Position numbers and translations under genes: made by a program. Of a DNA stretch of 21,847 nt, positions 1 to 7,396 are shown in pieces. Below the pieces are notes generated by a model, which was given only the letters and a program-made list of their open reading frames with translations, searched no databases and had not been told where the DNA came from. The first letter of the stretch is position 1, and the number at the start of each line of letters is the position of its first letter. This DNA comes from a virus. The stretch is from positions 1-21,847 of IMG/VR virus record IMGVR_UViG_3300043446_001926, one strand, 5' to 3'.

Positions 1-2
1 AA

Positions 3-260
3 ATCCTCACCGCACCGACAACGCGAATGGCCGACGTACTCGGGTTCATCTATTTGCACTCGGCACCAGAGGCTGAAGTCGCTGAGGCAACCGCCGCTTA
101 TCTCGGTGGGGACAAGGCGCGAATCCTTAAGGCCGCGCTCAAACTTCCTGCGATCCCACTCTCTGACCTCGCCGCAATCGCGGGACAGATTCGCGAGATG
201 ATTGAGCGAGCGATGGGGACTCAGGTGACCGTTGAGGGAGACATGGCGCCGGGAAACTGA
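3..260 (+). CDS. Tail assembly chaperone, short form (lambda gpG-like), 5' partial
   Basis: The reading frame is open from the window edge, so the true start may lie upstream; the first in-frame ATG visible is at 27, giving 77 residues to the TGA at 258-260. The visible part is an acidic, Ala/Leu-rich helical protein of no recognisable fold. The call rests on context. It lies just upstream of the tape measure gene, ends exactly at a -1 slippery heptamer, and is followed in the -1 frame by a second open segment. That is the conserved G/GT arrangement of long-tailed phages, in which G and the G-T fusion coat the tape measure protein during tail assembly and are absent from the finished tail. 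One gene separates it from the tape measure here, which is slightly unusual. Chaperone identity is inferred; the frame and the frameshift signal are seen directly. Confidence 0.7.
   Translation: MLTAPTTRMADVLGFIYLHSAPEAEVAEATAAYLGGDKARILKAALKLPAIPLSDLAAIAGQIREMIERAMGTQVTVEGDMAPGN
251..257 (+). promoter_or_regulatory. Programmed -1 ribosomal frameshift site GGGAAAC
   Basis: The heptamer G GGA AAC is in the frame of the short chaperone and fits the X XXY YYZ rule; lambda G/GT uses the close relative GGGAAAG. The zero-frame stop TGA follows immediately at 258-260. A shift of -1 continues reading at CTG (257) into an open frame that runs to 445. Ten bases upstream lies AGGGAG (235-240), the same hexamer at the same spacing as the internal Shine-Dalgarno stimulator of the E. 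coli dnaX frameshift. I did not find a convincing downstream stem-loop by eye. Confidence 0.8.
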
Positions 261-445
261 GTCGGGCTGGAATCGTGGCGCGGTATGTTCACCATTTCGC
301 AAGCGTCTATGGGTGGCAACCGCGTGAGATTCTGGCCCTCTCCATGCAAGACGCGAACGCACTCTTCGCCGCGCACTTGGAGGCACAGGGGCACCGCATC
401 AAGTCGGCGGTGGATGTCGGAGACAATTGCGATGGGATTCCTTAG
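257..445 (+). CDS. Tail assembly chaperone C-terminal extension (T domain of a GT-like fusion), made by -1 frameshift
   Basis: This frame is open for 62 codons after the slippery site and ends at TAG 443-445. It has no plausible start of its own near 257 (its only ATG is at 344), so it is expected only as an extension of the upstream protein. The text reads like real protein: it contains GIVARYVHHFASVYGW followed by QPREILALSMQDANALFAAH. The aromatic 'YGW, then basic/acidic, then ILALS' pattern recalls T domains of tail chaperones (inference from memory). The competing frame that starts at 285 gives Arg/Ser/Trp-rich text over the same bases, which looks non-coding before 432. By analogy with lambda, the fusion would be the minor product and would bind tail tube subunits while the shared N-terminal part binds the tape measure. 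It overlaps the next gene by 14 bases. Confidence 0.72.
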   Translation: MSRAGIVARYVHHFASVYGWQPREILALSMQDANALFAAHLEAQGHRIKSAVDVGDNCDGIP

Positions 446-1079
446 CGCAACCGTGGACTTCAGAGAGTTCAACCGAGTTCTCACTCGGTACGCCGCGAAC
501 TCGAAAATCACGGTCGAGCAAGCCGTCGCCAAAAAGTTTCGCTCGGTGGTTTTCGAGGCGCGAAAGTTACAACTCGCAACCCGACCGGACACCCTCGCCG
601 AGATCAGCCGGGTGAAGGCGCGGGGAGAACTTGGTATCAGAAAACGCACGATGGCGCGGGTGATGAAGAAGCGCAGCAAACTCGCGCAACAGGTCGAGCG
701 CATGAAGATGGCCGTCGCCAAAGGTGGCAAGCGGGGGCAGAAGGCCGCATTCAAGCTGATGTCAGCGACCACACAACTCCAGAGGAGCGCATCGCAAGAG
801 GCGTGGTCAGCAGAGGTCAAGATGCGCGAGAACGCCGCAGGACGCGCGGGAGCATGGGGATGGAGAATCAAGGGCAACCAGTTCGCGGAAATCGCCGCCG
901 CTGAAAGGTCGGCCAAGGTCGCGAAATCGTCCGACATCTTCCGCACCTTCATCGAAATCACCAACAACCGACCCGAGTCGAACGAGTTTTCTGAACGCAA
1001 AGGCATCGTGAATCGCGCGATGTCCAATGTCCTCGCTGACATGAAAAGCTATCTCGAACGCCAACTTGCAAAACTATGA
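432..1079 (+). CDS. Basic tail-region protein of unknown function
   Basis: This is a 215-residue protein beginning MGFLSATVDF. I place the start at 432 because the longer frame from 285 overlaps the frameshift extension with implausible text, and because GGAG (419-422) sits 9 bases before this ATG. The protein is rich in Lys, Arg and Ala, with a long predicted helical stretch between about residues 35 and 130 (for example KKRSKLAQQVERMKMAVAK), and has no membrane segment or catalytic motif that I recognise. Its gene lies between the chaperone pair and the tape measure gene and overlaps the tape measure start by ATGA, so a role in tail assembly or in the tail tube is likely. A tail-completion or tape-measure-associated role is possible, but nothing in the sequence decides this. 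Confidence 0.75.
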   Translation: MGFLSATVDFREFNRVLTRYAANSKITVEQAVAKKFRSVVFEARKLQLATRPDTLAEISRVKARGELGIRKRTMARVMKKRSKLAQQVERMKMAVAKGGKRGQKAAFKLMSATTQLQRSASQEAWSAEVKMRENAAGRAGAWGWRIKGNQFAEIAAAERSAKVAKSSDIFRTFIEITNNRPESNEFSERKGIVNRAMSNVLADMKSYLERQLAKL

Positions 1080-3262
1080 GCAGCGCAGTAATCCGCATTG
1101 GTGCCGACACCTCAGACTTCCGCAAAGGACTCAACTCCGCACTCGGGGAGATGGGTTCGTTTGCAAAACAGATTGCTGCTGTTGCTGGAGGACAAGCACT
1201 CTTCGCCGGGTTGCAGGGTGCAGTTTCAGCGGTCGGTTCCGCTCTTCGCGGATTCGGTGAAACCTTCAAGGAATCGATTTCGGTCGCTGGTGAGTTCGAG
1301 TCAGTCGTCGCACAGTTCACCACCTTCTACAAATCCGCTGAGACGGCGCAAGGTGCGGTCGCTGAGTTGGCCAAGTACGCCGCAACAACATCATTCCAAC
1401 TCGGCGAAATCTCAAATGCAGGGGCAGGACTCGCGGCAGCTGGTGTACCAGCCGAGCAACTGAAGGAGACCATTCGAGTGCTCGGTGACATCGCTGCAGG
1501 GACGAAAAAACCGCTCGCCGAAATCCTGCAACCCTACGTCAAGACGCTCTCGGTCGGCAAAATGCAGACGGAGACCTTCCTTCAGTTTTTAGAACGAGGA
1601 ATCCCCATTGGGGAGGAGTTGAAGAAGGCGTTGAACCTCGATGACGCAGGACTTCAGAAGGCACTCACAGCAGGGTCTATCTCCGCGCAGGACATGGTCA
1701 ACGCTCTCCAGCAGATGACCACGACTGGTCTCTTCAGCGGGGCAGCAGCAGCACAGGGGCAGACACTCAACGGTCTCCTCTCAACGCTCGCGGACAACGT
1801 CGAGGAGGTGAAGCGCAACCTCGGCATCGCCGCATCCACCGGGCTGAAACCTCTTATCGAGTTCGCGCAGACGCTGGTCGGCAAGTTCGCGCCGATTGGG
1901 ACTGCACTCGGCAACATCTTCACCGCCGCAACCGCGAAGGCGATGCAGTTCAGCGACCAGTTCAGCGCGGGGTTCGGCAAGGCCGTTGACTTCGCGGTCA
2001 ACGCATTCCAAGTCGTCGAGGGGGCGATTAAAAACGGCACCCTCTGGGATGTGCTGGTGACGAGCGGCAAGATTGCCTTCCTAGAAGTCACGGAAGCCGC
2101 CGTCCGTGCGTTGCAGGGCATCGCTGGCATATTCGACGAGGGCAACGCATTGACGGGCCTTGGTGGGCTTTTATCAGAGACCCTCACCGATGCTCTGGGG
2201 ACGGTCGCTGGTTCTGTCGCTGACACTATCGGCAAAGCACTCCTCGACGCTGCGAAGGCGTGGCTGGACTACGTCACTAACGGCATCAAACGCATCCCTG
2301 CCGCTCTCGGTGAGTTGGTCAGCGCAGTATTCTCCTCAGGAAACACCGCTGGTCTCAGTCAGCGCACCTTGCAAGGAATGGGTGCAAACCAGCAGAGGTT
2401 CCAAACCTCGCAAAGCTACATGGCACCGCAAGCAAGTGGGATGACTTCAGCGCAGGCGCAGGAGATTGTGGCCGCGAAAGCCGCAGGCTACCCGACTCCG
2501 CTCACACCGGGGGAAGTTCGTGAGACATTCGCAGGTGGAAAGCGCATCACCTACAACACGAAGGAATCACTCTCGAACGGGGCCATCATTCCACCGAGCA
2601 ACTCGGAAGCGTTCGCCGAGGGAACCCCGGGGCAGGGACTCCTCGCCGCATTCGAACGTGGATTCGGGAAACAGACGAACGCGACCGAGAAACTCCAAGC
2701 TCAGAATGAGAAACTCCGCGTTGAGTTGGCCAAGCTGACTGAGGCCGCACTTCGCAACGCCACCGCGATCCGCGAGCAGTCGAGCACCCTTAAAAGCACC
2801 AGCGAACTCACGGCGAAGCAGGGGCAAGCGCAGGCGCAAGCTCAGAAGGAGGGAAAAGCAGTCAAAACCGCTGACGCATTCACCTCGCTCGAGAAAATCG
2901 GCGGAGGTCGTCGGACGATGAACCTCGCTCCTCGGGGGCCGATGATTGACCTCGAGGGACAACAACCCGGACTGCGAGCAGCTGGTGAACTCGGCGCAGG
3001 ATTTGCAAACTCACCGCGATTCATGCAGGCGCGAGAGGCCGCGCGGAAGCGTGACGAGATGCTCAAGATTCCGGTTCAAGGACCACCCGCTGCACCGTTC
3101 TTTCAACAGCAGAGGCAACAAGCCGCGCAAGCCGCGCAACCGATGCAACAAGCAAATCCAGAAGCAGACCTTCGCAGAATGATGGAAGAGATCTCGCGAG
3201 GGCTCAACGGAGTCACCGCCGCAATCGTCAAACAGGGCTCGCTGAACGTGGCCGTCGTATGA
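1076..3262 (+). CDS. Tail tape measure protein
   Basis: This is a 728-residue protein. Residues about 70 to 255 resemble the tape measure N-terminal domain (TIGR02675 type): EFESVVAQFTTFYKSAE, an Ala/Gly-rich helical stretch, GIPIGEELKKAL, then ISAQDMVNALQQMTTTGLFSG and a closing LSTLADNVEEVKRNLG. A hydrophobic, Gly/Ala-rich middle (about 340-400) may be the membrane-interacting part. A short coiled coil follows near residues 535-565 (EKLQAQNEKLRVELAKL), and a Gln/Ala-rich tract lies near 676-700. Tape measure proteins span the tail tube lumen and set its length at roughly 0.15 nm per residue; if all residues count, this predicts a tail near 110 nm. The start overlaps the preceding stop as ATGA. 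The size and the chaperone pair upstream support a long-tailed phage. Confidence 0.93.
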   Translation: MSSAVIRIGADTSDFRKGLNSALGEMGSFAKQIAAVAGGQALFAGLQGAVSAVGSALRGFGETFKESISVAGEFESVVAQFTTFYKSAETAQGAVAELAKYAATTSFQLGEISNAGAGLAAAGVPAEQLKETIRVLGDIAAGTKKPLAEILQPYVKTLSVGKMQTETFLQFLERGIPIGEELKKALNLDDAGLQKALTAGSISAQDMVNALQQMTTTGLFSGAAAAQGQTLNGLLSTLADNVEEVKRNLGIAASTGLKPLIEFAQTLVGKFAPIGTALGNIFTAATAKAMQFSDQFSAGFGKAVDFAVNAFQVVEGAIKNGTLWDVLVTSGKIAFLEVTEAAVRALQGIAGIFDEGNALTGLGGLLSETLTDALGTVAGSVADTIGKALLDAAKAWLDYVTNGIKRIPAALGELVSAVFSSGNTAGLSQRTLQGMGANQQRFQTSQSYMAPQASGMTSAQAQEIVAAKAAGYPTPLTPGEVRETFAGGKRITYNTKESLSNGAIIPPSNSEAFAEGTPGQGLLAAFERGFGKQTNATEKLQAQNEKLRVELAKLTEAALRNATAIREQSSTLKSTSELTAKQGQAQAQAQKEGKAVKTADAFTSLEKIGGGRRTMNLAPRGPMIDLEGQQPGLRAAGELGAGFANSPRFMQAREAARKRDEMLKIPVQGPPAAPFFQQQRQQAAQAAQPMQQANPEADLRRMMEEISRGLNGVTAAIVKQGSLNVAVV

Positions 3263-3906
3263 GTTTGAACCAACAGTTTCCAGTTTCCGCACAGGTGGAC
3301 GATCGTGGGGCGTTGGAGGTGGTCTATCGTCACCGCTACGCACGAAGCAGTGCAGATGCTCCTCCATTCTCATGGCCGCTCACAAAGACCTTCGGAAACT
3401 CGACGCTCGTGCTGGTGAGTTCACGCGAACTTTCGGACGTGCTCAGTGAAAGCCTCGGAACCACTGAGGCGTCGTATCGTGGCAAGGCATTCTCGAAAGA
3501 CTTCGTCACCGTCGAGGCCTCAATCACCAACGAACCCATCACCGCTCACCCGGACTTCTCGGACTGGGCGGGAACAGCCGACACACCGAACACTGACAAT
3601 GCCATCTGGGAGACCATCGACGGCGTGAATCGGTTCGTGCAGTTCAGGGACGACTATCAACTCGCGGGAATCACAACCTATTTGGCACCAGAGTGGACTT
3701 TCACGCTCGAGTGGATGAGTGATTCCGCAAGCCTCAGCATTCAACCCGGAAACGTCTACGCACTCCCGCCGATTCCCAACTTCTCCATGATCAATGGACT
3801 CTCTCTGCTCGCGACCTCGGTGCAACAGGAGCAGAACGGGGGAGCGTGGAAAATCGGGGTTCAACTCCTCGGAGCACCGAACTGGTCATCTGACCTCTAT
3901 TCCTAG
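3259..3906 (+). CDS. Tail-tip/minor tail protein, paralogue A
   Basis: This is a 215-residue protein starting by ATGA overlap directly after the tape measure, where siphoviruses encode distal tail or tail-tip proteins. It is beta-rich by appearance and carries no catalytic motif that I recognise. Its middle (about residues 94 to 150) matches the next gene: ITAHPDFSDWAGTADTPN, then a Trp (AIW), then RFVQF and a G-I/V-S/T-TY turn. Both also end with a related WK-(I/V) strand and a final (L/I)Y-(S/A). The pair is therefore a tandem duplication that has diverged. Involvement in the tail tip is inferred from position alone. Confidence 0.8.
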   Translation: MSLNQQFPVSAQVDDRGALEVVYRHRYARSSADAPPFSWPLTKTFGNSTLVLVSSRELSDVLSESLGTTEASYRGKAFSKDFVTVEASITNEPITAHPDFSDWAGTADTPNTDNAIWETIDGVNRFVQFRDDYQLAGITTYLAPEWTFTLEWMSDSASLSIQPGNVYALPPIPNFSMINGLSLLATSVQQEQNGGAWKIGVQLLGAPNWSSDLYS

Positions 3907-3908
3907 CC

Positions 3909-4631
3909 ATGCCAACCAATAACGGAGCAACCTATTTCCGAGGCGACAACACCGTCAAAGTTTCACAGGCGTTCGAGCAGGACGAGTGGGGCAACGTCAT
4001 CAAAACCGAGACATGGGTGTTCAAGGGGAACGTGGTCGAGTCAATCGTGGCGCCGTCAGGTCAGGATTCGATGTCGTCAGATTCCGAGCGGGAAATCCTC
4101 TCTCGTTCCATGACTTTCGACGAGGCAACGCAGACGACCACGTTCGAGCAGAGGAAGATTCTCAGCTATGCCTCGCCGTCGAAAAAACGGATGAGCATCG
4201 ACGCCAACAGCGGCACCGAGAGCGTCACCGCGCACCCGCGATTCCAAGAACTCGCGGGAACACCGGACACTCCCAACGAAACCAACGCAGTGTGGATTGC
4301 ATCGAGCGATTCACTGGCCACAAAGCGGTTCGTCGAGTTCAAGAAGCCGAACCTCTACGGGGTTTCATCGTACATCGCAGGGAACGGTTCGACACTGAAG
4401 CTGACTTACTTCGACACGTGGGCGGGATTTGGAAGCGTCACGAACAAGATCGGGCGCATCGACTTTCCAGCCGTCCCGGGATTGTGGGGGACGGCATCGT
4501 CGTGGCTTCTCGCAGGGGCAACCGCCGAACCCTTCGGGAATCAGTGGAAGGTCTCCCTGCTCTATCGCAACGCATCGGAGAACTTCGGGCAGTACACGGG
4601 GGGAGGGTGGGCTGGTCAGATTTACGCATGA
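3909..4631 (+). CDS. Tail-tip/minor tail protein, paralogue B
   Basis: This is a 240-residue protein starting two bases after the stop of paralogue A. Residues about 103 to 165 align with it: VTAHPRFQELAGTPDTPN, AVW, RFVEF and VSSYIAG. The N-terminal 90 residues differ from paralogue A and include GNVIKTETWVFKGNVVES followed by a Ser/Glu-rich loop. No enzymatic signature is visible. The product is probably a structural component of the distal tail, perhaps forming a hetero-oligomer with paralogue A. The stop is overlapped by the next ATG. The family is not one I can name. Confidence 0.8.
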   Translation: MPTNNGATYFRGDNTVKVSQAFEQDEWGNVIKTETWVFKGNVVESIVAPSGQDSMSSDSEREILSRSMTFDEATQTTTFEQRKILSYASPSKKRMSIDANSGTESVTAHPRFQELAGTPDTPNETNAVWIASSDSLATKRFVEFKKPNLYGVSSYIAGNGSTLKLTYFDTWAGFGSVTNKIGRIDFPAVPGLWGTASSWLLAGATAEPFGNQWKVSLLYRNASENFGQYTGGGWAGQIYA

Positions 4632-5782
4632 AGACCGTGACGACCAGAGGGCCGATCGGTGACGCTCTCAACGCGATTCGACGTGAGTTGGTAAGACTCA
4701 AGATTCAATCGACGAAGGACTTTGTCAGCGACGAAACGCCGCGCGGCACGACGCTCTCTGCGCCGAGGATTTCGAGCACCTCCGCAACATCGGAACCGAC
4801 TCCCGCAGGATACCAACCCTTCATCACCGAAGGAACATCCACCTACTTCATCACCCCGTGGCACTGGGGCCTCTGTGGACCCGTGATTCAGGTCGGCAGC
4901 AGGCAGTACCGTGGCTTCCAACTCACCGGAGGACCGAAGGTCATTCTGGCGACGGTGAAGATGAGGGCACGCGCGATCCGCTACGCCGAAGGCGCACAGG
5001 ATCCAGAGAACCCAGAGAACCCGCCAAATGAGTTCTACGCCGTGCTCACCGATCTTTTTCTCAGCAATCAGGCATCCAGCACGTTCAACGGTGACCAAGT
5101 TGGGTTCAGCAACTTCGGAATCCTCCCGGGGCACGCCGTGGTCAACGAGGTCAACGGGTCTTTCGTCACGCAGCGGTGGTTCTTTCCGGTTCGACTCGAA
5201 TCAACATGGCAGGAATCCCAGTCACGCATCTCAGCAGCTGAGATTGTCGCTTCAGGAACGCCAACGTACACCCCCCCAGAGGGCGAGCAGGTCAACCCGT
5301 GGGACCCTCGCGAGTATCAAATGGACTTCGAGGTGGACATCCTCGTGGGCTACGTTCACGAAATCTCACCGGGGGGCGAATATTCTCTGGAACTCGACGA
5401 CTCGACTCTCGAAGGGATTGGAGCCGTTCCGATTGAGACAGACATCGGGGGAGTTTATGGAGCCGACCAGCGATTCGGATTCTGGCACTCGGAGATTCAA
5501 ATCGTTCCCGTGGTCTCGGTCCCACGATGTCCTCCAGCTGAAGGGTTCGCGCCGTGGGAACCTTACGGGTTCACCCTCACAAACCGTGACGCGTTTGGAT
5601 ACCCACCAGGCACTGACTACCCGGGGAGAGACGAGACGAACCTCCTCCGCAACGACTACCCACGGCAGTCGGCGTTCATGCTGCCATTCGGGGTTCTCAT
5701 GCGACCAGTCAACCCCGTGACATCATTTCGCGGGGAAACCGCAACATTCGACAGCAGAGAGGAACCACCGGGATGTCTATGA
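4628..5782 (+). CDS. Tail/baseplate-type structural protein, unknown family
   Basis: This is a 384-residue protein. The frame is open far upstream (to 3986), but that part lies inside paralogue B and reads as Arg-rich nonsense, so I take the ATGA-overlap start at 4628. The N-terminal 40 residues form a module (IGDALNAIRRELVRLKIQ, then T-x-D and TPRG) that recurs at the start of the next gene. The rest is Pro/Trp/Tyr-rich and looks like beta-structure, with short acidic loops and no catalytic motif that I can recognise. The length and position fit a distal tail or baseplate component. The C-terminal 10 bases overlap the next gene. Confidence 0.78.
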   Translation: MKTVTTRGPIGDALNAIRRELVRLKIQSTKDFVSDETPRGTTLSAPRISSTSATSEPTPAGYQPFITEGTSTYFITPWHWGLCGPVIQVGSRQYRGFQLTGGPKVILATVKMRARAIRYAEGAQDPENPENPPNEFYAVLTDLFLSNQASSTFNGDQVGFSNFGILPGHAVVNEVNGSFVTQRWFFPVRLESTWQESQSRISAAEIVASGTPTYTPPEGEQVNPWDPREYQMDFEVDILVGYVHEISPGGEYSLELDDSTLEGIGAVPIETDIGGVYGADQRFGFWHSEIQIVPVVSVPRCPPAEGFAPWEPYGFTLTNRDAFGYPPGTDYPGRDETNLLRNDYPRQSAFMLPFGVLMRPVNPVTSFRGETATFDSREEPPGCL

Positions 5783-6330
5783 TTCCACGACTCAAATCAG
5801 GGGGCGCAATCGCAACCGCCATCAACGCGATCATCGACTATTTGCCGAGGTTGGTGATTCAAAACACCCCGGACATCACTGCATCGCTGACTCCTCGGGG
5901 GCAGTTTGTTTCGCTCAAGAAGCGAATCACCTCGGGAGGTGGTGGATCCACAGGCACAGGGAACTACCCATTCAAGGTCACCGTTGAATCCGAGACCGTC
6001 GGAGAGGCGACCACTTACAAGGTGTGGGTGCGATGGGGCACCGTGAATGGGCAGTCGGTGGTCAACTATCCGAAGGAGGAAGTGGGTGCAGCAGCTGACG
6101 CGAAGAGAGTGGTGCTGAACGTCACAGGCAACTTCAGCGACACCACATCATCGGGCGTCAGCTTCCCGTCCCTCGCAATCGAGGACATGGACACCCTTCT
6201 CACCGCCGACGAGCAACCGGACTCAGTAGCGTACAAAATCGTTCTTGCTTACATCACCGCGAACGACGGGGGGGGATTCACCGTTTCTCAGCAGACCGGA
6301 GGTCACCAAATCATCGGACTTCACAGTTGA
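5773..6330 (+). CDS. Small tail protein sharing an N-terminal module with its upstream neighbour
   Basis: This is a 185-residue protein with two candidate starts (ATG 5773 and ATG 5779). Residues about 11 to 48 repeat the module of the upstream gene: AIATAINAI, then RLVIQNT, a single Asp, and TPRG. A Gly/Ser/Thr linker (GGGGSTGTG, about residues 56-64) separates this from a beta-rich C-terminal domain. The layout suggests a common docking segment with different display domains attached by a flexible linker. The function is unknown; a tail-tip or fibre-base role is inferred from position. Confidence 0.75.
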   Translation: MSMIPRLKSGGAIATAINAIIDYLPRLVIQNTPDITASLTPRGQFVSLKKRITSGGGGSTGTGNYPFKVTVESETVGEATTYKVWVRWGTVNGQSVVNYPKEEVGAAADAKRVVLNVTGNFSDTTSSGVSFPSLAIEDMDTLLTADEQPDSVAYKIVLAYITANDGGGFTVSQQTGGHQIIGLHS

Positions 6331-6348
6331 TGACGGGCGCAGAGATGG

Positions 6349-7383
6349 ATGCTCACGCTCACCGTCGCTCTTGATTCTGGACTCATCTACGTCAGCGGAT
6401 TACGCCGCTCGGACGATCAGGAGGTCTTAGTGCGAAATGGCGACGTCATTCCCGCATCAATCCAGTTTCGAAACACGATCGCATCGACCACCACGGTCGA
6501 CATGGGCAGTTCGACCGGGATGCGGTTGAGCGTGAAACCCAAGGGTCAGTTTGACGCAAACCCTCTCCTTTCATTCTCCAGCTGGACCCGCACGGTGACG
6601 GGGCAGGTGGTCGATTATCGAGCGACACTGAACACCGCGAGCGGTGGCATCGACCGACTTCTCGGTGTGGATCCATACGACGCCGCCGAGGTGGTCGCAA
6701 TCCAGACGACATCCTCGACTGCCGCAGGTGTCTATTTCGACCTCGCAGACGCCGTGGGACCCGTTCGCGTTTGGATGGGTGGCGCATCGACCGCTGCACC
6801 AGAAACTCCAGCAGGTGGCCGACTCATCAAGGTCACCACTCTCGGCACTGAGGATGCAACGGGGATTGCCACCAAAATCGCCGCAGCACTCGACGCTGAC
6901 CTCTCTTTCGTCGCATCGTCAGCACTCGACATCATCACCGCCACCGCATCGACCTTTGGCCAACGCTCTGCACCGCACTCTCGGTCGTCAGGATACGGGG
7001 TCACGGTGCTCGTCGCTGGTGGGGATGAGACGGTGGCCGACGTTCCTTCGGTCGTGCTTCAGGCCGAGATTGCGTGGGCTTACAACGGAAACCTGACGAC
7101 CACGCGAGCACTTCGGTGGAAGGTCGAGAACACCAACCGCCGCGCATCGCAACCTGTCAGCCTCCCTTTTTTCGACACGACGAACATCGCCGCGTCGGTT
7201 GTATTATTCACCCCGCAAGCATTGACCGCTCCGCAGCAAGCGCAGGTGCGTGCAAACATCGGTGCCGGAGCCGCGATTGCAGGCACAGGCGTTGACGGAA
7301 ACATCGTTGGCGTCGTCAGCGGTGTCACCACTTACACAACCCTTGAGGCACTCGGGGTAAAAGTCGACGGGGGCCAAGTTTAA
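6349..7383 (+). CDS. Tail fibre-like structural protein
   Basis: This is a 344-residue protein starting after a double in-frame stop (6328-6333). No strong ribosome binding site is visible; the ATG at 6345 is in another frame that closes quickly. The N-terminal 120 residues are beta-rich (for example DVIPASIQFRN and RLSVKPKGQF). The C-terminus carries LTAPQQAQVRANIGAG, a motif very common near the ends of phage tail fibre and tail-collar proteins. An Ala/Thr/Asp-rich middle has no identifiable motif. The position between tail-tip genes and the collagen-like fibres supports a structural role at the distal tail. The exact family is not recognised. Confidence 0.72.
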   Translation: MLTLTVALDSGLIYVSGLRRSDDQEVLVRNGDVIPASIQFRNTIASTTTVDMGSSTGMRLSVKPKGQFDANPLLSFSSWTRTVTGQVVDYRATLNTASGGIDRLLGVDPYDAAEVVAIQTTSSTAAGVYFDLADAVGPVRVWMGGASTAAPETPAGGRLIKVTTLGTEDATGIATKIAAALDADLSFVASSALDIITATASTFGQRSAPHSRSSGYGVTVLVAGGDETVADVPSVVLQAEIAWAYNGNLTTTRALRWKVENTNRRASQPVSLPFFDTTNIAASVVLFTPQALTAPQQAQVRANIGAGAAIAGTGVDGNIVGVVSGVTTYTTLEALGVKVDGGQV

Positions 7384-7396
7384 CCAATAAAAGACC

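Noticed and set aside
285-431. N-terminal extension of the 432-1079 gene back to ATG 285
   Set aside because: The text is Arg/Ser/Trp-rich and overlaps the more protein-like -1 frame of the tail chaperone; ATG 432 has a good ribosome binding site.
3986-4627. Long open upstream extension of the 4628 gene
   Set aside because: It lies inside a clear paralogue gene and reads as Arg/His-rich nonsense; the ATGA overlap at 4628 is the natural start.
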